Assembly: GCF_019645835.1 (NCBI RefSeq)
Contig: NZ_CP080998.1
Coordinates: 3,348,001-3,412,000, forward strand
Length of the DNA: 64,000 nt
Origin: Mycolicibacterium holsaticum DSM 44478 = JCM 12374
GTDB lineage: Bacteria > Actinomycetota > Actinomycetes > Mycobacteriales > Mycobacteriaceae
Direction: 5' to 3'
This document shows positions 55,712-63,282 of the stretch, in pieces (within the stretch, counting starts at the first letter, position 1; every line of letters starts with the position of its first letter). The position numbers and the translations under genes were made by a program. Under the pieces are notes generated by a model. That model was given only the letters and a program-made list of their open reading frames with translations. It was not told the DNA's origin and made no database searches.

Positions 55712-56442
55712 TGCAGTGGTGAAGGGGGTAGGGCCGTCAGAATCGAGTCTTCCCAGCCGTCGCGCAGCGCGGGCGCGACGCTCATCCAGGTGACGATCTC
55801 GGCGGGCGGGTTGTCTTTCCAGGACGGGTAATGGTTGGCGAAGCAGTCCCAGTCCCCCTCCAGCGCCCAGTAGTGGATCACCTCGTTGAACCGGAAGGTC
55901 GTGATGAACGAACCGAGCCAACGCTTTCCGGTCCGCTCCGACCACGGCACGTAGAGCCGTTCGAGCTCGCGGATGTAGTCGTCCTGGCGGCCGGGCTTGG
56001 TCTGCATGATCTCCTGGATCACCAGGCCCGCGGTGAACCCGGTCTCCTGCAGCTGCGCCAGTGTCCGGTTGCTCCTGCCCGCGTACATGATCCGGCCCTC
56101 ACCGCGGGCGCCGATCTCGGCCAGGAACGACGACCATTTCGCCGCGGCCGCTTCGTGGCTGCCGCCGCGGGCCTGTGCCGCGCCGATGCGCGCGTAGTCG
56201 GCGAACTCGTCGATCTCCCAGATGATCGTCACCTGGGGCCAGTGCCCGTTGTACGGAGTGGTCTCCCAGATCGCGAACAACCGCGCCCCGAGTTCGGCCA
56301 TCATCGGGTGGTACACGTCGCTGAACGTCTCGGTGAACCGGCCGTCGCCCTGGCCTTCGCTTCGGTGGTGTCCTCCGCGGCCTGATCCGAGGTCGATGGT
56401 TTCGTGGAGATAGAGAAGCGTATGGCCGTGGTATCGCTTCAT
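55708..56442 (-). CDS. NIPSNAP-like protein, first gene of the BVMO operon
   Basis: A 244-residue protein made of two ferredoxin-like (dimeric alpha-beta barrel) repeats. MKRYHGHTLLYLHETIDLG begins the first, with ETFSDVYHPMMAELGARLFAIWETTPYNGHWPQVTIIWEI; the second includes LVIQEIMQTKPGRQDDYIRELERLYVPW and RFNEVIHYWALEGDWDCFANHYPSW. NIPSNAP-type proteins are poorly understood and may bind small molecules or lipids. The ATG at 56442 gives the natural start. It opens the seven-gene operon, so it is likely required for the pathway, perhaps in substrate handling. Confidence 0.78.
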   Translation of the reverse strand: MKRYHGHTLLYLHETIDLGSGRGGHHRSEGQGDGRFTETFSDVYHPMMAELGARLFAIWETTPYNGHWPQVTIIWEIDEFADYARIGAAQARGGSHEAAAAKWSSFLAEIGARGEGRIMYAGRSNRTLAQLQETGFTAGLVIQEIMQTKPGRQDDYIRELERLYVPWSERTGKRWLGSFITTFRFNEVIHYWALEGDWDCFANHYPSWKDNPPAEIVTWMSVAPALRDGWEDSILTALPPSPLQ

Positions 56443-56477
56443 GACCTGCGCCCATTTGACAGTGACACCCTGCGAGC

Positions 56478-56503
56478 GTGACACTTACCGCGTGATTTGT
56501 AAA
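56478..56503 (+). promoter_or_regulatory. Shared element copy 3: GTGACA-N14-TGTAAA
   Basis: GTGACA (56478-56483) and TGTAAA (56498-56503) flank 14 bases, 36 bases upstream of the seven-gene operon. The GTG chosen as the SMP-30 start (56492) lies within it, which argues for an operator acting on the minus-strand operon, or for a different SMP-30 start. Confidence 0.6.
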
Positions 56504-57328
56504 GGCGTCGACACGCTGAGCCCGCTCGCGCAGGGGTTCTGCTTCGGGGAGGGCCCGCGCTGGTTCGAAGGGCTGCTGTGGTTCTCCGACATGCTCGGTG
56601 AAGCCGTGCACACCGTCACCCTGCACGGCGCGATGACCACGCTGCCGCTGCCCGGTCACGCACCCTCGGGGTTGGGCTTCTCCCCCGACGGGTCCCTGCT
56701 GATCGTCTCGACCGAGAAACGCGCGGTGCTGCGCTACGACGGTGACGTCGTGACGACCGTCGCCGACCTGTCCGGGACCGTACCGGCCGACCTGGGCGAT
56801 CTGGTCGTCGACGACCGCGGCCGCGCCTACGTCGGGGCGCAGGCGTTCGAAGGCGGTGTGATCGTGCGAGTCGACAGCGACGGCTCCTCGACCGTCGTTG
56901 CCGAGGACCTCGCCTTCCCCAACGGGATGGTGATCACGCCGGGGGGCGACACGCTGATCGTCGCGGAGTCGATCGGCAGGCGGCTGACCGCGTTCACCGT
57001 CGCGCGCGACGGGTCGCTGACCGACCGGCGGGTGTTCGCCGACGCGCTCGACGGTCCGCCCGACGGGATCTGCCTGGACGCCGACGGCGGAGTCTGGGTG
57101 GCGATGACCCTTGCGCACCAGTTCGAGCGAATCATCGAGGGCGGCAACGTCACCGAACGTATCGACATCGGTGATCGGGCCGCGATCGCGTGCACGCTCG
57201 GCGGCCCCGAGCGCCGCACGTTGTTCCTGGTGTCGGCCGCCGACGCCTACCCGAAGCAGTTGATCGGCACGAAGCTGTCCCGCGTCGACACCATTACCGT
57301 CGAGATCCCCGGAGCCGGGCTGCCATGA
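56492..57328 (+). CDS. SMP-30/gluconolactonase/LRE-like protein
   Basis: A 278-residue six-bladed beta-propeller hydrolase. QGFCFGEGPRWFEGLLWFSDM holds the first metal-binding Glu, FPNGMVITPGGDTLIVAES the Asn, and LDGPPDGICLDADGGVWVAM the Asp of the Ca/Zn centre. These enzymes hydrolyse lactones, which would suit lactones made by the divergent Baeyer-Villiger operon. The GTG at 56492 is the first start that keeps the conserved GEGPRW motif. The thioesterase gene overlaps its stop. Confidence 0.86.
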   Translation: MICKGVDTLSPLAQGFCFGEGPRWFEGLLWFSDMLGEAVHTVTLHGAMTTLPLPGHAPSGLGFSPDGSLLIVSTEKRAVLRYDGDVVTTVADLSGTVPADLGDLVVDDRGRAYVGAQAFEGGVIVRVDSDGSSTVVAEDLAFPNGMVITPGGDTLIVAESIGRRLTAFTVARDGSLTDRRVFADALDGPPDGICLDADGGVWVAMTLAHQFERIIEGGNVTERIDIGDRAAIACTLGGPERRTLFLVSAADAYPKQLIGTKLSRVDTITVEIPGAGLP

Positions 57329-58140
57329 GCGATGCGTACTACGAGCTGATCGACGGCACCGACCCGCTCGGTGAACGTTTCGCCGCAACCGATCTCGTGC
57401 GCAGCACCTGGTCGGCCGCGATCCAGCACGGCGCGCCGGTGTCGGCTCTGCTGGTGCGCGGTCTGCAGCGTTGTGAGGCGCGGCCCGACACGCGGTTGAG
57501 CCGGGTGATGGTGGACCTGCTCGGCGGTGTTCCCGCCGAGGGGGATCTGTGGGTGCGGTCGCGGATCGAGCGCCCGGGCAAGCAGATCGAGTTGGTCAGC
57601 GCCGAGATGCTCGCGCGCGGACCCGACGGTGCGCCGCGGCCGGTGGCCAAGGCCAGCGGGTGGCGGCTCAAGACGTTCGACACCCCCTCGCTGCTGCATG
57701 CGCCGGCGCCGCCGCTGCGCCCGCTCAGCGAGGCACGCGGCCACGACATGAAGAAAGACTGGGACCGCAACTACGTGCACAGCCTGGACTGGCGGTGGCT
57801 GACCAAGCCGCTCAGCGACGGGCCCGGCGAATCCTGGATCAAGCCGGAGGTCGACCTGGTCGCCGGCGAGTCGATGACCCAGCTGGAGCGGCTGTTCGCC
57901 GTCGCCGATGACGCCAACGGGATCGGCACCAAGCTCAACCCCGCGAACTGGACGTTCATGAACACCGACCTCGTCGTCCACGTCCACCGGGTCCCCGACG
58001 GGGAGTGGATCGGCATCCGGGCCGACACCAAGTACGGGCCCGACGGCATCGCCACGACGATCGGCACGCTGTTCGATGAAACCGGCGCTGTCGGAGGCAT
58101 TCAGCAGTCGGTGCTGGTGCGGCCGATGCCGGGCCGCTGA
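57325..58140 (+). CDS. TesB-like acyl-CoA thioesterase
   Basis: A 271-residue double-hotdog thioesterase. YYELIDGTDPLGERFAATDLVRSTWSAAIQHGAPVSALLVRGLQ is the first hotdog helix and GGVPAEGDLWVRSRIERPGKQIELVSAEMLARG its sheet; NWTFMNTDLVVHVHRVPDGEWIGIRADT forms the second fold with the catalytic Asp-type residues. It would release free acid from acyl-CoA. Its ATG overlaps the SMP-30 stop. An IS481 element begins 11 bases after its stop, so any original downstream partner could be separated. Confidence 0.84.
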   Translation: MSDAYYELIDGTDPLGERFAATDLVRSTWSAAIQHGAPVSALLVRGLQRCEARPDTRLSRVMVDLLGGVPAEGDLWVRSRIERPGKQIELVSAEMLARGPDGAPRPVAKASGWRLKTFDTPSLLHAPAPPLRPLSEARGHDMKKDWDRNYVHSLDWRWLTKPLSDGPGESWIKPEVDLVAGESMTQLERLFAVADDANGIGTKLNPANWTFMNTDLVVHVHRVPDGEWIGIRADTKYGPDGIATTIGTLFDETGAVGGIQQSVLVRPMPGR

Positions 58141-58151
58141 CCCCCGCTAGC

Positions 58152-59228
58152 TGTAATGACCAGGCAGGTTGTGGACGGCGTGGCGTGAGGAAGTAGGTGA
58201 GGACCTCCGGTATCGGTGTGGTTACCACACTCACATCGATCACCGAGAGGTCCTCATGTCTCACGCTAATGCCTTGTTGACCCCGAAGGGGCGACTGCGC
58301 CTGGCCCGCTGTGTCGTGGATCAGGGTTGGCCGCTGCGCCGGGCTGCTGAGCGGTTCCAATGCTCACCGACCACAGCGAAGAAGTGGGCGGAGCGCTATC
58401 GCGTCGGCGGCGTGGCGGCGATGGTCGATCGCTCCAGCCGTCCGTCGGTCAGCCCGAACCGGACTCCGAAGAAGACCGAGCGTCGAATCATCAACCTGCG
58501 TTTCACGCGCCGGTGGGGACCACATCGAATTGCCTATCACCTGCACCTATCGCGCTCGACGGTGCAGGCGGTGCTGCGCCGTCACCGGATGCCGCTGCTG
58601 CGCCATCTGGATCACAACACCGGCCTGGCGGTACGTCGGCCGACCCCGCACCGGTATGAACATCTGGCGCCGGGGGATCTGGTGCACGTGGACATCAAAA
58701 AGCTTGGTCGTATCCCCGATGGTGGCGGGCATCGCAAACTCGGTCGCACGATCGGCAACCGGCACAACAACAAGCACGGCCGCGGCTATGCCTATCTGCA
58801 TCACGCCGTCGATGACCACTCCCGGTTGGCCTACTCCGAGATTCTCGACGACGAGCGCAAGGAAACCGCCGTAGCCTTCTGGCAGCGGGCCAAACAATCC
58901 TTCGCCGAGCATGGCATCGTCATCAAAGCGGTGCTGACTGACAACGGATCCTGTTACCGTTCAAAGCTTTTCGCCCAAGCGCTTGGTTCCGATGTCAAGC
59001 ATAAGAAGACCCGCCCGTACCGGCCGCAAACCAACGGGAAAGTCGAGCGATTCAACCGCACCCTCAACCAGGAATGGGCCTACGCCCAGACCTACCTCAC
59101 CGACGAGGCCCGCGCAGCGACCTACCAGGCATGGATTCACCACTACAATCACCACCGACCCCACACCGGCATCAAGGGCAAGACACCTATCGAACGCCTC
59201 GACGTTCACAACCTCCCCGCGAAGAACA
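58152..59228 (+). mobile_element. IS481-family insertion sequence, intact, with target duplication
   Basis: The element of 1077 bp begins TGT and ends ACA. Imperfect terminal inverted repeats (58152-58185 and 59195-59228) share AGGTTGTGNACGNCGNGGCG-type sequence. It is flanked by a 6-bp direct duplication gctagc (58146-58151 and 59229-59234), matching the NCTAGN target known for IS481. It carries one transposase gene whose stop codon is provided by the flanking target copy. Confidence 0.93.
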
Positions 59229-59233
59229 GCTAG
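58256..59233 (+). CDS. IS481-family transposase
   Basis: A 325-residue transposase with an N-terminal helix-turn-helix (RLARCVVDQGWPLRRAAERFQCSPTTAKKWAERY) and an rve/DDE integrase core: first Asp in GDLVHVDIKKLG, second Asp in KAVLTDNGSCYRS, Glu in RPYRPQTNGKVERFNRTLNQEWAY. All three acidic residues are present, so it may be active. The codons for Asn-Ser and the TAG stop (59231-59233) extend past the IS end into the target duplication. A TTG upstream at 58169 would be an alternative start but the ATG at 58256 matches the family. Confidence 0.93.
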   Translation: MSHANALLTPKGRLRLARCVVDQGWPLRRAAERFQCSPTTAKKWAERYRVGGVAAMVDRSSRPSVSPNRTPKKTERRIINLRFTRRWGPHRIAYHLHLSRSTVQAVLRRHRMPLLRHLDHNTGLAVRRPTPHRYEHLAPGDLVHVDIKKLGRIPDGGGHRKLGRTIGNRHNNKHGRGYAYLHHAVDDHSRLAYSEILDDERKETAVAFWQRAKQSFAEHGIVIKAVLTDNGSCYRSKLFAQALGSDVKHKKTRPYRPQTNGKVERFNRTLNQEWAYAQTYLTDEARAATYQAWIHHYNHHRPHTGIKGKTPIERLDVHNLPAKNS

Positions 59234-60003
59234 CCGACGCAGTCACCGGTGGGGACGGGCGCCGAGCTGTCGGCGTTGACCGCGATGCCGAAGAGCTGTT
59301 TGCCGGTGAGCACGAAACTGGAGTCGGGATCCTCCACGGACGCCCCGAACGCCAGGCCGAGAATCCGGCTGTTCAGGTCGATGAGGGGTCCGCCGGATCC
59401 GCCCTGCCGGACGCCGCCGCGCACGATGTACACCTCACGGTGCACGGTCTTGGTGCGGTAGATGTCGGGTCCGCTGAGCTCGATGAGGTCGCGCACCCGC
59501 GCCGGGGTGGCGACGAACGGCCCGCCGCCCGGGTAACCCAGGATCAACGCGTCTGCGCCCGATGGCGCCGTCTCTTCGGCGAACGCCAGCGCCGGGGCCT
59601 CCAACCCGGGCACGTCGAGGATCGAGACGTCGGCGTCGGGGTCGTAGAACACCACCGTGGCGGGATACTCACCGCCGTCGACCGACACGGTGATCTCGGT
59701 GGCGCCCGCCACACCGTGGGCACTGGACATCACCCGGTGCGGCGCGAAGACCACGCCGCTGCCGTCCAGCAGCTTCTGGCACGACGGCGCCATGCTGTGG
59801 ACCTTGGCCACACTGCGGTGCGCCTGGGCGATCACCGGACTGTTCGCCAACGCGGCGTCGGGCGGGTCCACCGCGGCAATCGTCGCCGCCTCGACCGGTG
59901 GCATCGCCACCTCGGCTGCGGGCCATGGGCCCGAGCAGCCGGATATCCCGGCCGCGGTCAGAGCGGCGGCGAGCACCGTCACCACCCGTCGAATCGGTCT
60001 CAT
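59230..60003 (-). CDS. MarP-like serine protease, lipoprotein form
   Basis: A 257-residue trypsin-like protease. Its N-terminus VVTVLAAALTAAGISGC ends in a lipobox-like site (Cys near 23), so it is probably a lipoprotein, unlike MarP, which has four membrane helices. The protease domain resembles MarP: His in RVMSSAHGVAG, Asp in YDPDADVSIL, Ser in VRQGGSGGPLIDLN. Most of a MarP-type periplasmic domain is present, including the C-terminal Cys in PTGDCVG. It starts at ATG 60003, and its stop lies in the IS target duplication. Confidence 0.83.
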   Translation of the reverse strand: MRPIRRVVTVLAAALTAAGISGCSGPWPAAEVAMPPVEAATIAAVDPPDAALANSPVIAQAHRSVAKVHSMAPSCQKLLDGSGVVFAPHRVMSSAHGVAGATEITVSVDGGEYPATVVFYDPDADVSILDVPGLEAPALAFAEETAPSGADALILGYPGGGPFVATPARVRDLIELSGPDIYRTKTVHREVYIVRGGVRQGGSGGPLIDLNSRILGLAFGASVEDPDSSFVLTGKQLFGIAVNADSSAPVPTGDCVG

Positions 60004-60047
60004 TGCGGAAACGATAGATGCCGGTCGCGGCGCGGGCATTCGGTGGT

Positions 60048-60239
60048 TCAGTCGATCACGCGCAGCGCGGCCACCGGGCACTGCGTGACGGCCTGGTGCA
60101 TCCGGTCACGATCGGATTCGGGCCGTTCATTGCCGTGGATCACCACGGTGCCGTCGTCGGTCACCTCGAACACGTCGTCGGCGATCGATTCGCAGACGCC
60201 GTGCCCGGTGCACTTGTCGAGGTCCACTTCGACGCGCAT
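60048..60239 (-). CDS. 3Fe-4S ferredoxin for a P450
   Basis: A 63-residue ferredoxin with Cys10, Cys16 and Cys54 as cluster ligands and His13 at the position of the fourth ligand (CTGHGVC, QCPVAAL). This CxxHxxC pattern is known for mycobacterial P450 ferredoxins with a 3Fe-4S cluster. It lies 7 bases after the P450 gene and most likely passes electrons to it, and perhaps to the P450 at 54482. The first codon is ATG 60239. Confidence 0.93.
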   Translation of the reverse strand: MRVEVDLDKCTGHGVCESIADDVFEVTDDGTVVIHGNERPESDRDRMHQAVTQCPVAALRVID

Positions 60240-60246
60240 ACGTCTC

Positions 60247-61500
60247 CTACTGGATGTGCGCCGGCAGGCGCTTGATTCCGTGTACGAAGTTGCTGAGCAG
60301 CAGGTCGGGCTCGCCGAATTCCACGCATTTGAGCCGAGTCAACAACTCGCGGAACAAGTTTCGCAGTTCGGTCTTTGCGAGCTGATTCCCGAGGCAAAAG
60401 TGTGGCCCACCGCCGCCGAAACCCAGGTGCGGGTTGGGTGAGCGTTGCAGGTTGAACGTGTGCGGTGCGTCGAACACGGTGTCGTCGCGGTTGGCCGAGC
60501 AGTAGAACAGGCCCAGCTTGTCGCCTGCGCTGATCTGCTGGCCGGCGACCTCGGTGTCCTGGGTGGCGAACCGCGCGAACTGCAACACCGGCGTAGACCA
60601 ACGGACGAATTCTTCGACAGCCCAGGTGATCCGGCCGTCGAAGTCCTCCATCAGCCAGTCCCGCTGCGCCGGGTTGTTCACCAGCGCCAGCATCGCGTGT
60701 GACGTCGTCTGCTTCGTGGTGTCGTTGCCGGCCGACGCGAGCAGCAGCAGGAACGCGCCGACCTCCTCATCGGTCAGCCGGTGCCCGTCCACTTGAGCCT
60801 CGACCATGCTGGTCATCAGGTCGTCACCGGGATTGCTGCGGCGGAACTTCGCGAGTTCGATGCCGGTGTTGACCAACAACATCATCTCGTTCATGGTGTT
60901 CTGCGCCCGCTCCTCCAGTGAGGAGTACTCGTCATCGCTCATCGAGAACAGCTTCTCGGCCGCCTTGGCGACCGCTTCGCGTTCCGACGGTGCCACCCCG
61001 AGCATTTCGGAGATGGTCATCATCGGCAGCCGGGCCGAACATGCCGTCACGAAGTCGACGTCCCCCGCGCCGATCAGGTCGTCGACGACGCTGACCGCGT
61101 TCTTGTGGATCTGGTCCTCGATCTGGCGCACGTTGCGCGGGGTGAACGCCGAACTGACCAATCGGCGGTAGACGGTGTGCTGCGGGGGATCCATCCCCAG
61201 AAAGAACGTGGCGATTTTCTGAATCTCGGCCGGCATCGGATCGAGCGCGACGCCCTGGGCCGACGTGAACAGTTCGGGGTGCTGGCTGACATGGACGATG
61301 TCGGCCCGACGCGTCACCGCCCAGAAGCCCGGCTCGACGGTGTCGAACAGCGACGGCAGCGGCTGATGCCAGCTGAGCCCTTCACCGGCGCGCAGTTTCG
61401 CGAACGTCTGGTCACGCACATCGAAGGGTTGGCACCAGAATTCGCGCGTGGAAAGGTCGTGCGGGCTGTATTCACGGAACTGCGGGCTCAGGACAGTCAC
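60247..61500 (-). CDS. Cytochrome P450
   Basis: A 417-residue P450. The heme loop is LGFGGGGPHFCLGNQLAK, the I-helix motif SAGNDTTKQTTSHA with the standard Asp-Thr pair, and the ExxR helix AVEEFVRW. FWAVTRRADIVHVSQHPELFTSAQG and GMDPPQHTVYRRLVSSAF resemble steroid/lipid-oxidising actinobacterial P450s, such as the CYP125/CYP142 group, but the exact family cannot be assigned. It starts at GTG 61500, divergent from the TetR gene, with the shared element between them. Confidence 0.9.
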   Translation of the reverse strand: MTVLSPQFREYSPHDLSTREFWCQPFDVRDQTFAKLRAGEGLSWHQPLPSLFDTVEPGFWAVTRRADIVHVSQHPELFTSAQGVALDPMPAEIQKIATFFLGMDPPQHTVYRRLVSSAFTPRNVRQIEDQIHKNAVSVVDDLIGAGDVDFVTACSARLPMMTISEMLGVAPSEREAVAKAAEKLFSMSDDEYSSLEERAQNTMNEMMLLVNTGIELAKFRRSNPGDDLMTSMVEAQVDGHRLTDEEVGAFLLLLASAGNDTTKQTTSHAMLALVNNPAQRDWLMEDFDGRITWAVEEFVRWSTPVLQFARFATQDTEVAGQQISAGDKLGLFYCSANRDDTVFDAPHTFNLQRSPNPHLGFGGGGPHFCLGNQLAKTELRNLFRELLTRLKCVEFGEPDLLLSNFVHGIKRLPAHIQ

Positions 61501-61509
61501 CGATTTAGC

Positions 61510-61535
61510 GTGACACTCCGACAAATTTTTGTAAA
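61510..61535 (+). promoter_or_regulatory. Shared element copy 4: GTGACA-N14-TGTAAA
   Basis: GTGACA (61510-61515) and TGTAAA (61530-61535) flank 14 bases, between the P450 and TetR starts. TAAAGC at 61532-61537 would be a -10 hexamer 16 bases after GTGACA, and the ATG at 61545 lies 7 bases further on. Confidence 0.65.
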
Positions 61536-61544
61536 GCTATGACG

Positions 61545-62081
61545 ATGCCGCACTCCTCGGCTGAACCCGATATCCCGACCCGTGAGCGGCTGTTGGCGGC
61601 CACGGCGGAGGTGCTGGGTCGCCACGGCATGACCAAGCTCAGCCTGTCGGACGTGGCGCTGGAGGCCGGGGTGTCACGGCCCACGCTGTACCGGTGGTTC
61701 GCCTCCAAACGGGAGCTGCTCGACGCGTTCGTGGTCTGGGAGCGGCAGTTTTACGAGCGCGCGGTGGCCGACGCGACGGCCGACCTGCCCGAGCACGAGC
61801 GGCTGGACGCGGCGTTGCGGGTGATCGTGGACTACCAGCATTCCTATCCGGGGCTGCGGATGATCGATGTCGAGCCCGAGCGGGTCATCAAGCGGCTGTC
61901 CCGGGTGATTCCATTGATGCGCCACCGGCTCGAACGGCTGGCCACCGGACCCGATCCCGCGCTGGCCGTCGCGACCGCCGTGCGCGTCGCGGTCTCGCAC
62001 TACCTGGTCCGCAGCGACGACGACGACGATTTCCTCGGCCAGCTGCGGCACGCGGCACGCATCAAGTACCGCTCGCCCTGA
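61545..62081 (+). CDS. TetR-family regulator
   Basis: A 178-residue repressor. The N-terminal helix-turn-helix is RERLLAATAEVLGRHGMTKL followed by SDVALEAGVSRPTLYRWFASKRELLDAF; the rest is the ligand and dimer domain, ending near LGQLRHAARIKY. The ATG at 61545 fits a leaderless transcript; ATG 61539 is two codons earlier. It is divergent from the P450-ferredoxin genes and its own promoter region carries shared element copy 4, so it is the best candidate to bind that element. Its 3' end overlaps the convergent CoA-transferase by 20 bases. Confidence 0.88.
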   Translation: MPHSSAEPDIPTRERLLAATAEVLGRHGMTKLSLSDVALEAGVSRPTLYRWFASKRELLDAFVVWERQFYERAVADATADLPEHERLDAALRVIVDYQHSYPGLRMIDVEPERVIKRLSRVIPLMRHRLERLATGPDPALAVATAVRVAVSHYLVRSDDDDDFLGQLRHAARIKYRSP

Positions 62082-63228
62082 GTTCGGCGAGCACCTCTGC
62101 GGTGTGCTCGCCGAGCTGCGGCGCCGCCGAACGCGGCGCCCATGGCGTGCCGGAGAAGTCGGCGGGCGAGGCGACCATCGGCACGGCCGCGTCGCCGTCG
62201 GGCACGTACACGATGCCGCCCGCGGCGTGAAACTGATCGTCGGACACCACGTCTTCGACGGAATTGATTGGCGCCCAGAACAATTCCGGTTCCGCGGCAA
62301 AAACCTCGGCCCATTCGTCGAGGGCTCTGGTGGCGAAGATCTCGTCGAGTTCGGCGATGAGCTCGACCGCGTGCACGGCGCGCGACCGCGCCGTCTCGTA
62401 GCGCGGATCGGTCAACCACTCGGGCCGGCCGGCCGCCCGGCACAGCGGCGGCCAGTGCCGGCCCGCCTCCAGGCCCACGAGCCAGAATCGCCGCCCGTCG
62501 GCGGCGACGTAATTGTTCATACAGGGGTTGCCCATCGTCTCGCGATCCCCGATGGCGATCGTATGGCCGGTCAACAAGAACGTGTTGAGGTCGAAGCTGA
62601 CCGTGTAGGCGCCCTGCCGGTACAGCGACGTGCTCACCAATTGGCCCTCGCCGGTGCGGGTTCGCGCCACCAACGCCGCGCACACCGCCGCGGCCAGCGT
62701 CATCCCGGCCGCGTGATCGCCCATTCCGCCGCGTTGAAACGGCGGCGCCTGGCCGGGCCGGGTGAGCAGGTGCGCCAGCCCGGCCCTGGCCCAGAACGCC
62801 GCGACGTCGTAGGCCGCCCGGTCGGCGTCGGGGCCGCTCTGGCCGTAGCCGGTGATCAGGCCGTACACCAGTCGGGGGTTGCCTGCCGCCACCGTCGCGA
62901 AGTCCAGCCCCATCCGCCGCAGCGCACCGACCCGCACGTTGGTGAGGAAAACATCTGCCGCCCCGAGTAATTCGAGCGCGGTGGCGCGCCCCTGCTCGGT
63001 GGTGATATCGAGCACGATGCTGCGCTTGCCGCGGTTGTCCATCTCGAACGGCGGGCTGCCGTCCCCCTCGATGCCCATGATCCGACCGAACGTGCGCGCC
63101 GGATCACCGGTCGGCGGTTCGATTTTGATGACGTCGGCGCCCCAGTCCGCCAGGATCCCGCCCGCGGCCGGCCCCGCGACCCACACCCCGAGTTCGACGA
63201 TCCGTATGCCTTCCAACGGTCCGGCCAT
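62062..63228 (-). CDS. Family III CoA-transferase
   Basis: A 388-residue CaiB/BaiF-type CoA-transferase. The N-terminal MAGPLEGIRIVELGVWVAGPAAGGILADWGADVIKIEPP and NRGKRSIVLDITTEQGRA are highly typical; LVYGLITGYGQSGPDADRAAYD carries the conserved Asp that forms the acyl anhydride (GPDADR region). It activates an acid as CoA thioester by transfer from another CoA ester. AAGGG lies 6 bases before ATG 63228. It would prepare substrates for the acyl-CoA dehydrogenase and thioesterase nearby. Confidence 0.91.
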   Translation of the reverse strand: MAGPLEGIRIVELGVWVAGPAAGGILADWGADVIKIEPPTGDPARTFGRIMGIEGDGSPPFEMDNRGKRSIVLDITTEQGRATALELLGAADVFLTNVRVGALRRMGLDFATVAAGNPRLVYGLITGYGQSGPDADRAAYDVAAFWARAGLAHLLTRPGQAPPFQRGGMGDHAAGMTLAAAVCAALVARTRTGEGQLVSTSLYRQGAYTVSFDLNTFLLTGHTIAIGDRETMGNPCMNNYVAADGRRFWLVGLEAGRHWPPLCRAAGRPEWLTDPRYETARSRAVHAVELIAELDEIFATRALDEWAEVFAAEPELFWAPINSVEDVVSDDQFHAAGGIVYVPDGDAAVPMVASPADFSGTPWAPRSAAPQLGEHTAEVLAELRASGT

Positions 63229-63248
63229 GCACATCCCTTCCGAGGTGA

Positions 63249-63274
63249 TTTACAAACTCCGCGAAATTTGTAAA
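63249..63274 (+). promoter_or_regulatory. Shared element copy 5: TTTACA-N14-TGTAAA (perfect dyad)
   Basis: The arms tttacaaa (63249-63256) and tttgtaaa (63267-63274) form an exact 8-bp dyad with a 10-base centre, using the same N14 spacing between TTTACA and TGTAAA. TAAACT (63271-63276) would be a -10 hexamer and the GTG at 63283 follows 6 bases later. Confidence 0.7.
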
Positions 63275-63282
63275 CTGGCGAG

